Shown here in pieces: positions 24,359 through 31,872 of a DNA stretch of 43,149 nt. The DNA is from Bacteroidales bacterium (GTDB lineage Bacteria > Bacteroidota > Bacteroidia > Bacteroidales > UBA932): NCBI GenBank assembly GCA_017553405.1, contig JAFZME010000118.1:82250-125398 (forward strand), in the 5' to 3' direction. The notes beneath the pieces are model-generated. The model saw only the letters and a list, made by a program, of their open reading frames with translations, was not told the origin of the DNA and ran no database searches. The position numbers and the translations under genes were made by a program. How positions within the stretch are numbered: the first letter of the stretch is position 1; each line of letters opens with the position of its first letter.

Positions 24359-25822
24359 CTACTTTATATTATAGAATTCAAATCCCATCATCTCGGCAAG
24401 GGCCTCAAGCTGGGGCCGATAGTCGCCGTCGACGATGGCGTAGTGCTGGGTGACACCGATATTGAGCACCTTCTCCCAGAGTTCCTTCACGGGGACGACG
24501 GGCTTGAATATCGTGTGGCTGTAGGTGGCTAGAAGGTGCTTCTTGCTGCTCTGCGGGGTGTCCTTCTCGGAAAGGCTCTCTGCCATGAAGGTCACCAGCT
24601 TGTACCTGCCGCCTTCCTCGTAGAGGCCGGCCACGGTCTTCATGCCCGGGCTGATGCGGTACCACGCGAACGGGGCGCCGGCATATTTCCACGAGGTCTT
24701 CGCAAAGCGGACGTCGCGGGAAATAATGACATTGTCCTGCCAGGCGGGATCGTTGTGGTCGTTGGGACCCGCGTGGCCGCCGGCAAAGGTGCCGAAATCG
24801 TCCTCGATGTGGAACGGCTCGATGAAGTTGACGTTCTTGCCGCTGAGGAGTTTTAATATATAGGTGATGAGGCCGGCGCCGATGTCGGCTTCCGGCACCA
24901 GCACGCTCACGTTCTCGTTGAACCAGTTGGGATAGAATCCGGCCCTGCAGCCCGCCGTGCGGAAGGTCGCCTGGTCGATGTCGTTGTAGACGTAGCAGTC
25001 GATGTCGTTCTTCTCGGCCATCTTCCTGATGGCGAGAGTGGCCTTCACGCAGCCGATGAATTTATCGTACTCGACATCGTCCATCATCCTGTATTTAGAC
25101 GTGAGTTCGTCGGCATAGGCCTTCACCTCTTCGTCGGTGAGACTCTCTATCTCGGTGCCGTAGTCGCTGTAGGGCAGGTAGTGGATCTCCGGGCCGATCT
25201 TGGTGAAGAGGTCATAATTGTCGATATAGGTGCTCCACATCGCTTCGTTCATGTTGGCCATGAGGCCGAGATTGGAATGGCGGAGAATGGCGCGCGCCTT
25301 TGCCGCATCGGCGAAGATCCTGACTTTCTCCGTGATCTGCTCACGGGTGCCGAGGACCGTCTTGACGCTCTCGCGGGGGACGCGCCTGACGCTGCCGCTG
25401 CCTTCCAGCGAACCGACGAGGGTGCCCGCGCAGAGATAATCGACAAAATCGTCTTCATCGAGAGTCGTCTCGAAGCTCATCCGCGGCTTTGCCACATTGC
25501 AGAATATGATGGGAATCTGCGGGCAGTCGCGCAGGAACCTTATCCAGGCGAAATCCTCGCTCCAGGAGAGGAATTCGGCATAGATGAAATCCACGTCCTT
25601 GCTGAAGAAGAGCTTGATCGCTTTTTCGGCGTCTTCCCGTTCATACACAATGCCCGGATCCACAAGATCCAGGAAATCCATCGTGGCTTTGATCTCTTTC
25701 ACGGCCTTGTCCTTGCGCTCGCCATATGTGCCGCGTTTCGGTCCCGACAGGTTCTTGAACCTGGGAGAAGCAATCAGCAGAAGGCCTGCCCTGGCCTTCC
25801 GGGCCTTAAATTCTCTATTCAT
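24359..25822 (-). CDS. L-fucose/L-arabinose isomerase-superfamily protein
   Basis: A 487-residue cytoplasmic protein. Its overall pattern fits the fucose/arabinose isomerase fold: an N-terminal Rossmann-like part (ARAGLLLIASPRF, then DVDFIYAEFLSW), a middle part (ARAILRHSNLGLMANMNE), and a C-terminal metal-site region with FIEPFHIEDD, GTFAGGHAGPNDHNDP and a final THYAI-like segment (VTQHYAIVDGDYRPQLEALAE). The VDGDYR...LA..MG ending is typical of arabinose-isomerase relatives. Substrate specificity cannot be assigned, and it is not a canonical FucI or AraA. It overlaps the MFS gene by 8 bp and precedes another isomerase-like gene, suggesting consecutive steps on an imported monosaccharide. 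Confidence 0.7.
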   Translation of the reverse strand: MNREFKARKARAGLLLIASPRFKNLSGPKRGTYGERKDKAVKEIKATMDFLDLVDPGIVYEREDAEKAIKLFFSKDVDFIYAEFLSWSEDFAWIRFLRDCPQIPIIFCNVAKPRMSFETTLDEDDFVDYLCAGTLVGSLEGSGSVRRVPRESVKTVLGTREQITEKVRIFADAAKARAILRHSNLGLMANMNEAMWSTYIDNYDLFTKIGPEIHYLPYSDYGTEIESLTDEEVKAYADELTSKYRMMDDVEYDKFIGCVKATLAIRKMAEKNDIDCYVYNDIDQATFRTAGCRAGFYPNWFNENVSVLVPEADIGAGLITYILKLLSGKNVNFIEPFHIEDDFGTFAGGHAGPNDHNDPAWQDNVIISRDVRFAKTSWKYAGAPFAWYRISPGMKTVAGLYEEGGRYKLVTFMAESLSEKDTPQSSKKHLLATYSHTIFKPVVPVKELWEKVLNIGVTQHYAIVDGDYRPQLEALAEMMGFEFYNIK

Positions 25823-27062
25823 ATTGCTTAATCTTAGTGTTATCTCTGTTGTAGTGTCTATAGCTTACCCACAGGCAGGCCAGGCCGCAAAGCAGCCAGA
25901 TGGCCCCGAGGATGGGGAAGGTGGCGTTGAGGCTGCCGGTGGCTTCCTTGATGATGGCAAGGATATACGGAGCGGTCGCTCCAACGGCGAAGCCCGTCAT
26001 TATCATGGCGCTGGAGCAGCTGGCGTGGAGATGCTCCGGAGTCACGTCGTAAAGGGCCGCGTAGATGTTGGCGTCGAAGAAGGCCCTGAAGAATCCCCAG
26101 CCGGCGAAGCAAAGGTACAGGAGCCAGATATTGGCGGCTGTGCCCATAAAAGGCAGGAAGGCAGCGCCGAGGATGAGACCGGCACCCTGGATGATCATGC
26201 GCCTCTTGGGGTCCTTGGCCGCCCACTTGTCGCTGAGCGTCCCGGCCAGAAGCACGCCGAGGAAGGCAGCCACATAGGTCCACAGCATCGAATTGAGTCC
26301 CGCCTGCGCTCCGCTCTGGCCGAAATTCTCCTGCAGGAAGGTGGGAACCCAGGTCATATAGCCGGTGATCACGAAGATAAACCCGCAGAAGCCGATGGTG
26401 ACCATCAGCGCCGTGGGCGTCGTGAACACCGTCTTGAACCCGTCCCAGATAGACACCTTTGCCTCACCAGCTGCTTGATCGGGGATCTGCCGCGGCAGGT
26501 CACGCAGCCTCCAGGCCATAACGGCCGCCCAGATGACGCCGGCGCCGCCGAAGATGTAGAAGGCATACTTCCAGCCGAGGTGGTCGCCGATATATCCGGC
26601 AAGCCAGCCGGCCAGGATCACGCCGACATAGTAGGAGGTCTGGTGGATGGACATCGCCCTGGCCCGCGTGTCAGTGTGATATTGCCCCAGAAGCGAGTAG
26701 TTGGCGGGGCCGAAGAAGGCTTCGCCGCCGCCAGTGGCTATGGATCTTGTAAGGATAAGCAGGAACACTCCGTTGGCAAGGCCGGTGAGCATAGTCGCCA
26801 CGCTCCAGAACAGGATGCTGAGGGTGGTGACCCACTTGCGGCTGAAGCGGTCGCCGCACCAGCCGCCGATTGGAACCATCGCGGCATAGAAAAGGTTGAA
26901 GAAGACCGCTATGAGGCTCACGGAGGAGTCGGTGAGACCGAGGCTGTCCCTGATAAGCGGCAGGACGGAGTTGAAGACCTGCCGGTCTCCCTGATTCAGA
27001 AGGAAGGCTACCCACAGTAAGGCAAGCACCTCCCACTTATACCATTTCGCGTTATTTTTCAT
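25815..27062 (-). CDS. MFS transporter (ACS/OPA-like), first gene of the main operon
   Basis: A 415-residue inner-membrane protein with about twelve hydrophobic segments. The start at 27062 (MKNNAKWYKWE) is chosen because the -7 element and operator lie immediately upstream; longer in-frame starts would read through them. The N-terminal NQGDRQVFNSVLPLI and the loop 2-3 motif GGWCGDRFSRKW resemble the anion:cation symporter and organophosphate:phosphate antiporter groups, which move hexuronates, sugar acids or sugar phosphates. It probably imports the monosaccharide or disaccharide released in the periplasm. It heads the operon that ends with the GntR gene. Confidence 0.85.
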   Translation of the reverse strand: MKNNAKWYKWEVLALLWVAFLLNQGDRQVFNSVLPLIRDSLGLTDSSVSLIAVFFNLFYAAMVPIGGWCGDRFSRKWVTTLSILFWSVATMLTGLANGVFLLILTRSIATGGGEAFFGPANYSLLGQYHTDTRARAMSIHQTSYYVGVILAGWLAGYIGDHLGWKYAFYIFGGAGVIWAAVMAWRLRDLPRQIPDQAAGEAKVSIWDGFKTVFTTPTALMVTIGFCGFIFVITGYMTWVPTFLQENFGQSGAQAGLNSMLWTYVAAFLGVLLAGTLSDKWAAKDPKRRMIIQGAGLILGAAFLPFMGTAANIWLLYLCFAGWGFFRAFFDANIYAALYDVTPEHLHASCSSAMIMTGFAVGATAPYILAIIKEATGSLNATFPILGAIWLLCGLACLWVSYRHYNRDNTKIKQYE

Positions 27063-27080
27063 CTGTGGTGTACTGTGGTG
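27063..27080 (-). promoter_or_regulatory. Operator candidate 2 of the glycan locus (GntR box)
   Basis: On the minus strand CACCACAGTACACCACAG: a perfect 8-bp direct repeat with 10-bp period. It fills the whole space between the -7 element (27088-27081) and the ATG at 27062, so it covers the expected transcription start and the ribosome-binding region of the eleven-gene operon. Confidence 0.7.
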
Positions 27081-27110
27081 CAAAAATAGCAATAATATTT
27101 TACATTACAA
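27081..27110 (-). promoter_or_regulatory. Promoter of the eleven-gene operon
   Basis: TATTTTTG at 27088-27081 on the minus strand matches TAnnTTTG. A TTG at 27110-27108, 19 nt upstream, can serve as the -33 element. It lies in the 64-bp gap after the GH2 gene. Confidence 0.6.
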
Positions 27111-27126
27111 TAATAAATGCGGAAAT

Positions 27127-29532
27127 CTACCATTCATCTATACCGATTGTCACCTCTTCATCCGTAACACATTGGATGGTAACGGTCTCTCCCGGCAAAA
27201 CAGACACGAAATTGTCCGACCACTTGACCCCGGGAGCAAGAAGGCCGTCCACAGAATACGCCTTCAGAATATTCTGGAACGATATTACGTCGGAATGATT
27301 GGTAAGGGTGATGTCCCAGCCGTCTTCCGTACGGGCCGTCTCCATAGAAAGATTTGCAGGAGGAAGCCCGTTAAGATTATCGAACGAAGGATAAGACTCT
27401 ATCGGAATACCCCACCAGTCGGCCTTGTCCCAGGCATATTCAGCCCTGCCTTCAGGGAGGCAATAGAAATTGGAAGCGACCTCGGATCCGTCTTCACCTA
27501 TGAGTCTCAAATCCACGAATGCCGGGCCCTCAATGCCTTCAAAGACTTTCACCGGCTTTCGGGGACCTAGAGTCACGGGCCGCCTCTTCTCAAGAACAAA
27601 CCTGGAGGCAGTGTCAAAAACGCGGAGCACGGCCGTGAGAGAAGTCTTAGGCAGGGCGTCATTGACGCCATAGACGGCTTTCTCTTTATAGTTGTACACC
27701 AGCTGCAAGGGGGCGCAGGCTTTCTTGACTCCGTAATATGCCGCCGTGGGAACGAGATACCAGTCGTAGAGCTGCCAGTAGACGGACGGGCAGGCGCTGT
27801 TCAGCATCCACTGCACGATGCCGGTAGTTTTCGGCACGGCGCAGCGGAATGCCTCGAACATCGCCCTGGTGGCATCGTAGTCCAGCACGTGATATTCCTT
27901 CACGAAACACTCTATGCTTTCCGGCTCTCCGAAACATCCCCTAACAGCCCTCAGGGCCGGCTCCGGGCTGTTGAAATATTCGGCGGCGGAAGTACACACC
28001 TTGTCCCAGCCATCTCCGACAGGCCAGAGATCCTCCTCGGGAAGCATCCTTTTGAGGGATTCCAGCTGGGGGATATTCATACCGGAAGATGTCTCGGTGT
28101 TGAATCCGTAGTTGCCGCCGCGGGCGGTGTCGAGGTACCAGTAGTCCGGGCACACATATTCATATGGCCCCATCATCTTGGCTCCGGAAGGGCCGCTGAC
28201 GGAAGAGACAAGTCCGCTGGCGCTGCACTGGTAAGGCCTGTAGTCCAGTTCGCCGTAGAGTTCCAGGTATCTCTTTTCCAGCTCCGGATTGGGCATCATA
28301 TCGCTTCCGGCGAGCCATCCGATCACCGCCGGATGGTTCCTCAGCCTGACGACCTGGTCACGGAAATATTCTACGGCAAGGTTCTCGGTCTCCGGGGTGT
28401 TGATGCAGCCATATCTGCGGACCGCCGGATAGCCGCAGTAGGAAGGCCACTCCCACTGGCAGCTCCAGCCCACAAGAGCTAGGATCCCCAGGGAGTCGCA
28501 CATATCGTAAATATGGTCGTCCTTACCCCAGATATTCTCGAATCGTATGCAGTTGAGGCCCATATCGGCCACATATTCCGCCTGGCGGGAAATACTCTCG
28601 TGAGTGTCGCACATATAGCGGTCGTCGGTCCAGCCCGCCCCTTTCAAAAGAAGATCCCGGCCGTTGAGGGTGTACACCCTGTGGCCGGACTCGTCGATCC
28701 GGCTAGTGATGCTCCTCAGGCCGAAGCGGACACGCTTTTCCTGCGTACCGGAAAAAGCCCTCAAATGATAGAGTTCGGGGCTGCCCATCTCGCGGCTCCA
28801 CCAGATACGCGGATTGTTTATAATGCGGGAAGAATGGACGACTTTCGTTTCCTTTGGCGCCAGGCAGACGCTTTCCTCGAAATGTCCAACCTCGCTACTG
28901 TAGCCAACCGTTCTCTCTACAGCGACCTCACTTCTGTTTACCAATGTTGTTATAATGTCAACAGTGGCTATGGAAAGATCGGCCGGATCCACTTCCGGCC
29001 TGACAAAAACATCTTTTATCTCCACATCCGGGGTGGTGACGAGCTCCACCGGACCGGTGATGCCCATACTTTCGTCTTCCGGCCGGGGATTCCAGTCCAC
29101 CCAGCCGTGGTTGAGCGCCCGGGCCGGCGCCTTGAAGACTTTCACCTCAAGGGTGTTCTTCCTTTTGAGAAGCGGCGTGACATCATACTCCCGGACGCGG
29201 AACGGCCCGACGGTCGTGTCGGCCGAGGCGATACGGATGCCGTTCACGTATATGTCGGCGCTGTAGCCGATGCTGTTGAACTTCAGGATATGGTACAGGC
29301 CTTTCTGTGCCCTGAAGGTCTTGCGAAACACCCACGAGGTGTCGAACAGGCTTCTTTCAGGCTGCACCCCCTGCTCCAGCAGGGCGCCGGCAACCGTACA
29401 GGGCACGTTGACATCATAGACTTTGCCGCCGGCCTCGCTTTGCATCTGCCAGATGTCGAATCCGGTCCCGGAAGAGCAGGCCGCGAAGACCGATGCGGCA
29501 AGAGCGAAGAAAAAATTTTTTATAGCTGTCAT
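27127..29532 (-). CDS. GH2 exo-beta-D-glucosaminidase/mannosidase-type lipoprotein
   Basis: An 801-residue lipoprotein (lipobox ending AAC, cysteine 19). It has a GH2 jelly-roll domain (about 30-165), an immunoglobulin-like domain (about 170-280), a TIM barrel (about 285-600) and C-terminal sandwich domains. The usual GH2 NE acid/base motif is replaced by WLAGSD (406-411), and the nucleophile is E480 in FNTETSSG. This D/E pair, 69 residues apart, is the arrangement described for exo-beta-D-glucosaminidase CsxA (Asp469/Glu541), so activity on beta-linked glucosamine is the best guess, with beta-mannoside as the alternative. It starts 3 nt after the DUF4434-type gene and is co-transcribed with it. 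Confidence 0.82.
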   Translation of the reverse strand: MTAIKNFFFALAASVFAACSSGTGFDIWQMQSEAGGKVYDVNVPCTVAGALLEQGVQPERSLFDTSWVFRKTFRAQKGLYHILKFNSIGYSADIYVNGIRIASADTTVGPFRVREYDVTPLLKRKNTLEVKVFKAPARALNHGWVDWNPRPEDESMGITGPVELVTTPDVEIKDVFVRPEVDPADLSIATVDIITTLVNRSEVAVERTVGYSSEVGHFEESVCLAPKETKVVHSSRIINNPRIWWSREMGSPELYHLRAFSGTQEKRVRFGLRSITSRIDESGHRVYTLNGRDLLLKGAGWTDDRYMCDTHESISRQAEYVADMGLNCIRFENIWGKDDHIYDMCDSLGILALVGWSCQWEWPSYCGYPAVRRYGCINTPETENLAVEYFRDQVVRLRNHPAVIGWLAGSDMMPNPELEKRYLELYGELDYRPYQCSASGLVSSVSGPSGAKMMGPYEYVCPDYWYLDTARGGNYGFNTETSSGMNIPQLESLKRMLPEEDLWPVGDGWDKVCTSAAEYFNSPEPALRAVRGCFGEPESIECFVKEYHVLDYDATRAMFEAFRCAVPKTTGIVQWMLNSACPSVYWQLYDWYLVPTAAYYGVKKACAPLQLVYNYKEKAVYGVNDALPKTSLTAVLRVFDTASRFVLEKRRPVTLGPRKPVKVFEGIEGPAFVDLRLIGEDGSEVASNFYCLPEGRAEYAWDKADWWGIPIESYPSFDNLNGLPPANLSMETARTEDGWDITLTNHSDVISFQNILKAYSVDGLLAPGVKWSDNFVSVLPGETVTIQCVTDEEVTIGIDEW

Positions 29533-29535
29533 ATA

Positions 29536-30621
29536 TCAGATTCCGAAGTATTCTCTATAGCGGTCGTAGAGATGCCCGGCCTGGCGGTAGGCGCTCTGGG
29601 GGCTCATAAAGTGGCTGAATTCGAAGGTGATGGCCTTGTCGTAGCCGCAGCGCCGGGCCGCTTCCAGCTTGAGGCGCAGCTTGTCGAACTTGATGGGGAA
29701 GAACTTGATTGGCATATCGCGGTCGAAGCTCTCCGCGTTGGTCCAGCACTGCATACCGTAGCGGTCGGCGAGCTTCTTGTTGACCGAAAAGAAAGCGTCG
29801 AGCTCGTCGTAGTCGATGTGTCCGTCCTGGAAGGCGCAGGCGTCCACATATTCGTGGATACCGTCGAAAATCTCGTTCCACTCCCTCTCGTGCGCCTCGA
29901 CGGAGACCGCCTCGTCCTTGGTCAGCGAGCCGCCGGCCGCACTGACGGCCTTCTTGCCGTCGATCCAGGGGGATATGAAGGTCGGAAGTCCGCCCGAGAT
30001 CTCCTTGCACTGGCGGCCCATAGTGCGGAAGCTCTCGATGGCCCCGCGCGTCGCGCGGGAGATCTCGCCCGAAATGTACCAGCCGCCGAAGCTCGTGTAT
30101 TTGCTGCCGTAGCGCTCCCAGACCTCGTCGATCACGTATTTATTGCTCTCGACCTCGTAGGACATATCGCCCGTGTCCCAGTATTTGCCGCTGTCGTAGA
30201 GGCCCAGCATAAACTTCATCCCGTACTTCTGCGCAAGGCGGCAGAACATATCGATAAGGTCCACCGACGGCATATAGCACCCCTTTTTCAGGAGATACGG
30301 GCTGGGGTAGGTGATGAATTTGCGGTAGCCGCAGCGGATGTCGATGACGGTGTCGATCCCCATAGCCTTCATATAGCGGAAATCCCTGTCCCACTCCTGC
30401 TCACCCCAGTTCTGGTGGGGGATGTCGTGGGAGATTTCATCGAGGAAGGTACCTGTGATCGGCAGGGCGTTCCCATTCGGGACGATGAGCCGGTTCTCTA
30501 CCGAGGGGTCTGCTTCAATACCATATTTATCCTTGCCTGAAGGCTTGCAGCCTGCGGCCAGCAGCGGGGTTGCTACTGCAGCGAGGGCGCCTTTTTTCAA
30601 AAAAGACCGACGGGTTTCCAT
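29536..30621 (-). CDS. DUF4434-type TIM-barrel protein with Tat-like lipoprotein signal
   Basis: A 361-residue protein. The N-terminus has a twin-arginine motif (TRRSFLKK) and a lipobox ending AAGC, so it is probably exported folded and then lipid-anchored. From about residue 53 the sequence ITGTFLDEI, then DRDFRYMKAMGIDTVIDIR, FMLGLYDSG and GGWYISGEI has the alternating strand-helix pattern of a DUF4434 TIM barrel. YISGEI and TFEFSHF near the C-terminus carry possible active-site glutamates. The enzymatic role is unknown. It is the first gene of a two-gene unit with GH2, under a promoter bearing the locus operator. Confidence 0.68.
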   Translation of the reverse strand: METRRSFLKKGALAAVATPLLAAGCKPSGKDKYGIEADPSVENRLIVPNGNALPITGTFLDEISHDIPHQNWGEQEWDRDFRYMKAMGIDTVIDIRCGYRKFITYPSPYLLKKGCYMPSVDLIDMFCRLAQKYGMKFMLGLYDSGKYWDTGDMSYEVESNKYVIDEVWERYGSKYTSFGGWYISGEISRATRGAIESFRTMGRQCKEISGGLPTFISPWIDGKKAVSAAGGSLTKDEAVSVEAHEREWNEIFDGIHEYVDACAFQDGHIDYDELDAFFSVNKKLADRYGMQCWTNAESFDRDMPIKFFPIKFDKLRLKLEAARRCGYDKAITFEFSHFMSPQSAYRQAGHLYDRYREYFGI

Positions 30622-30623
30622 AA

Positions 30624-30641
30624 CTGTGGTATACTGTGTTT
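30624..30641 (-). promoter_or_regulatory. Operator candidate 3 of the glycan locus (GntR box)
   Basis: On the minus strand AAACACAGTATACCACAG, 15 of 18 positions identical to the copy at 27063, with a palindromic GTATAC core. It lies between the minus-strand -7 element and ATG 30621 and next to the -33 region of the divergent plus-strand promoter, so one bound protein could control both directions. Confidence 0.6.
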
Positions 30642-30652
30642 CTTTTCTAAGA

Positions 30653-30683
30653 CAAAAGTATTATTTTTGTCCGGAAAAACAAA
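30653..30683 (-). promoter_or_regulatory. Promoter of the DUF4434-GH2 unit
   Basis: TTTG (30683-30680) and TACTTTTG (30660-30653) on the minus strand are separated by 19 nt. The predicted start near 30646 lies just before the operator. Confidence 0.65.
30662..30669 (+). promoter_or_regulatory. -7 element of the AGE-to-GH127 operon
   Basis: TATTTTTG, 25 nt before ATG 30694. The -33 region would fall at about 30638-30641 (GTTT), overlapping operator candidate 3. It lies almost back-to-back with the minus-strand -7 element. Confidence 0.55.
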
Positions 30684-30693
30684 AGGGTTGTAT

Positions 30694-31872
30694 ATGAATA
30701 AACAGGATTTTGCCGCGCTGGCACAGCGCTATCGTTCAGAACTGTATGACAATGTTCTCCCCTTCTGGCTTGAAAAGTCCCAGGACCTTGTGTGCGGCGG
30801 CTACTTCACCTGCCTCAATCGCGACGGCAGCGTCTTCGACACCGATAAGTTCGTGTGGCTGCAGGGCCGTGAGGTCTGGATGTTCGCTATGCTCTACAAC
30901 AAAGTGGAGAAAAACGAGGCCTGGCTCTCCTGCGCCCTCCAGGGCGGCAGATTCCTTGAGAAATACGGCCACGACGGCAACTGCGACTTCTATTTCTCGC
31001 TCACGCGCGAAGGGAAGCCCATCATCGCTCCTTATAACATCTTCTCCAACACCTTCGCCTGCATGGCCTTCGCCCAGCTGGCGGTCGCAACCGGCGACGA
31101 CCACTGGGCCGACCTGGCGCGAAAGACCTTCCAGCGCATCCTCGAACGCCGCGCCAACCCCAAAGGGAAATGGCTGAAAGCAGTGCCCGGCACCCGCCCG
31201 ATGAAGGATTTCGCCCTGCCGATGATCATCTGCAACATGGCGCTGGAGATCGAGCCCATCATCGAGGACAAGTCCCTCCTGGACAAGACCATCGAAGAAG
31301 CCCTCCACGAGGTCTTCGACGTCTTCTACCAGCCCGACCTCGGGGTGATGGTGGAGAACCTGGCCCCGGACGGCAGCCTCATCGACTGCTTCGAGGGCCG
31401 GCGTATCAACCCGGGCCACGACCTCGAGGCCCTGTGGTTTATGATGAACCTCGGCCTGCGCCTGGGCCGCCGGGACATCGTCGACAAGAGCATGGAGATA
31501 GCCCTTCGCGTCATCGACTACGGCTGGGACAAGGAGTATGGCGGCATCTTCTACTTTATGGACCGCAAGGGGTACCCGACGCAAGAGCTCGAGTGGGACC
31601 AGAAGCTCTGGTGGGTCCACATCGAGAGCGCTATCTGCATGATCAAGGGCTATCAGCTCACCGGCAATGAGAAGGCGCTGGAGTGGTTCCTGAAGCTTGA
31701 CGAGTACCTCTGGACCCGTTTCAAGGATCCTCAGTATCCAGAATGGTTCGGCTACCTCAACCGCCGCGGCGAGGTGCTGCTGCCCCTCAAGGGCGGCAAG
31801 TGGAAAGGCTGTTTCCACGTGCCCCGCGGCCTCTACCAGATAAGCACCATCCTCGAACAGATTGCCTTATGA
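30694..31872 (+). CDS. AGE-family N-acylglucosamine 2-epimerase
   Basis: A 392-residue cytoplasmic (alpha/alpha)6-barrel epimerase. Landmarks are GGYFTCLNRDGS (35-46), FVWLQGREVWMFA (53-65), NPGHDLEALWF (239-249, with candidate catalytic H242), WWVHIES and the C-terminal GCFHVPRGLYQ with the second conserved histidine. Families with this fold interconvert GlcNAc and ManNAc, or cellobiose and glucosyl-mannose. In a locus full of GlcNAc-active enzymes the first is favoured, but sequence reading cannot exclude cellobiose 2-epimerase. ATG 30694 is chosen over an upstream TTG because it follows AAAGGG and begins at the conserved N-terminus. Its stop overlaps the next start (ATGA). Confidence 0.88.
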   Translation: MNKQDFAALAQRYRSELYDNVLPFWLEKSQDLVCGGYFTCLNRDGSVFDTDKFVWLQGREVWMFAMLYNKVEKNEAWLSCALQGGRFLEKYGHDGNCDFYFSLTREGKPIIAPYNIFSNTFACMAFAQLAVATGDDHWADLARKTFQRILERRANPKGKWLKAVPGTRPMKDFALPMIICNMALEIEPIIEDKSLLDKTIEEALHEVFDVFYQPDLGVMVENLAPDGSLIDCFEGRRINPGHDLEALWFMMNLGLRLGRRDIVDKSMEIALRVIDYGWDKEYGGIFYFMDRKGYPTQELEWDQKLWWVHIESAICMIKGYQLTGNEKALEWFLKLDEYLWTRFKDPQYPEWFGYLNRRGEVLLPLKGGKWKGCFHVPRGLYQISTILEQIAL

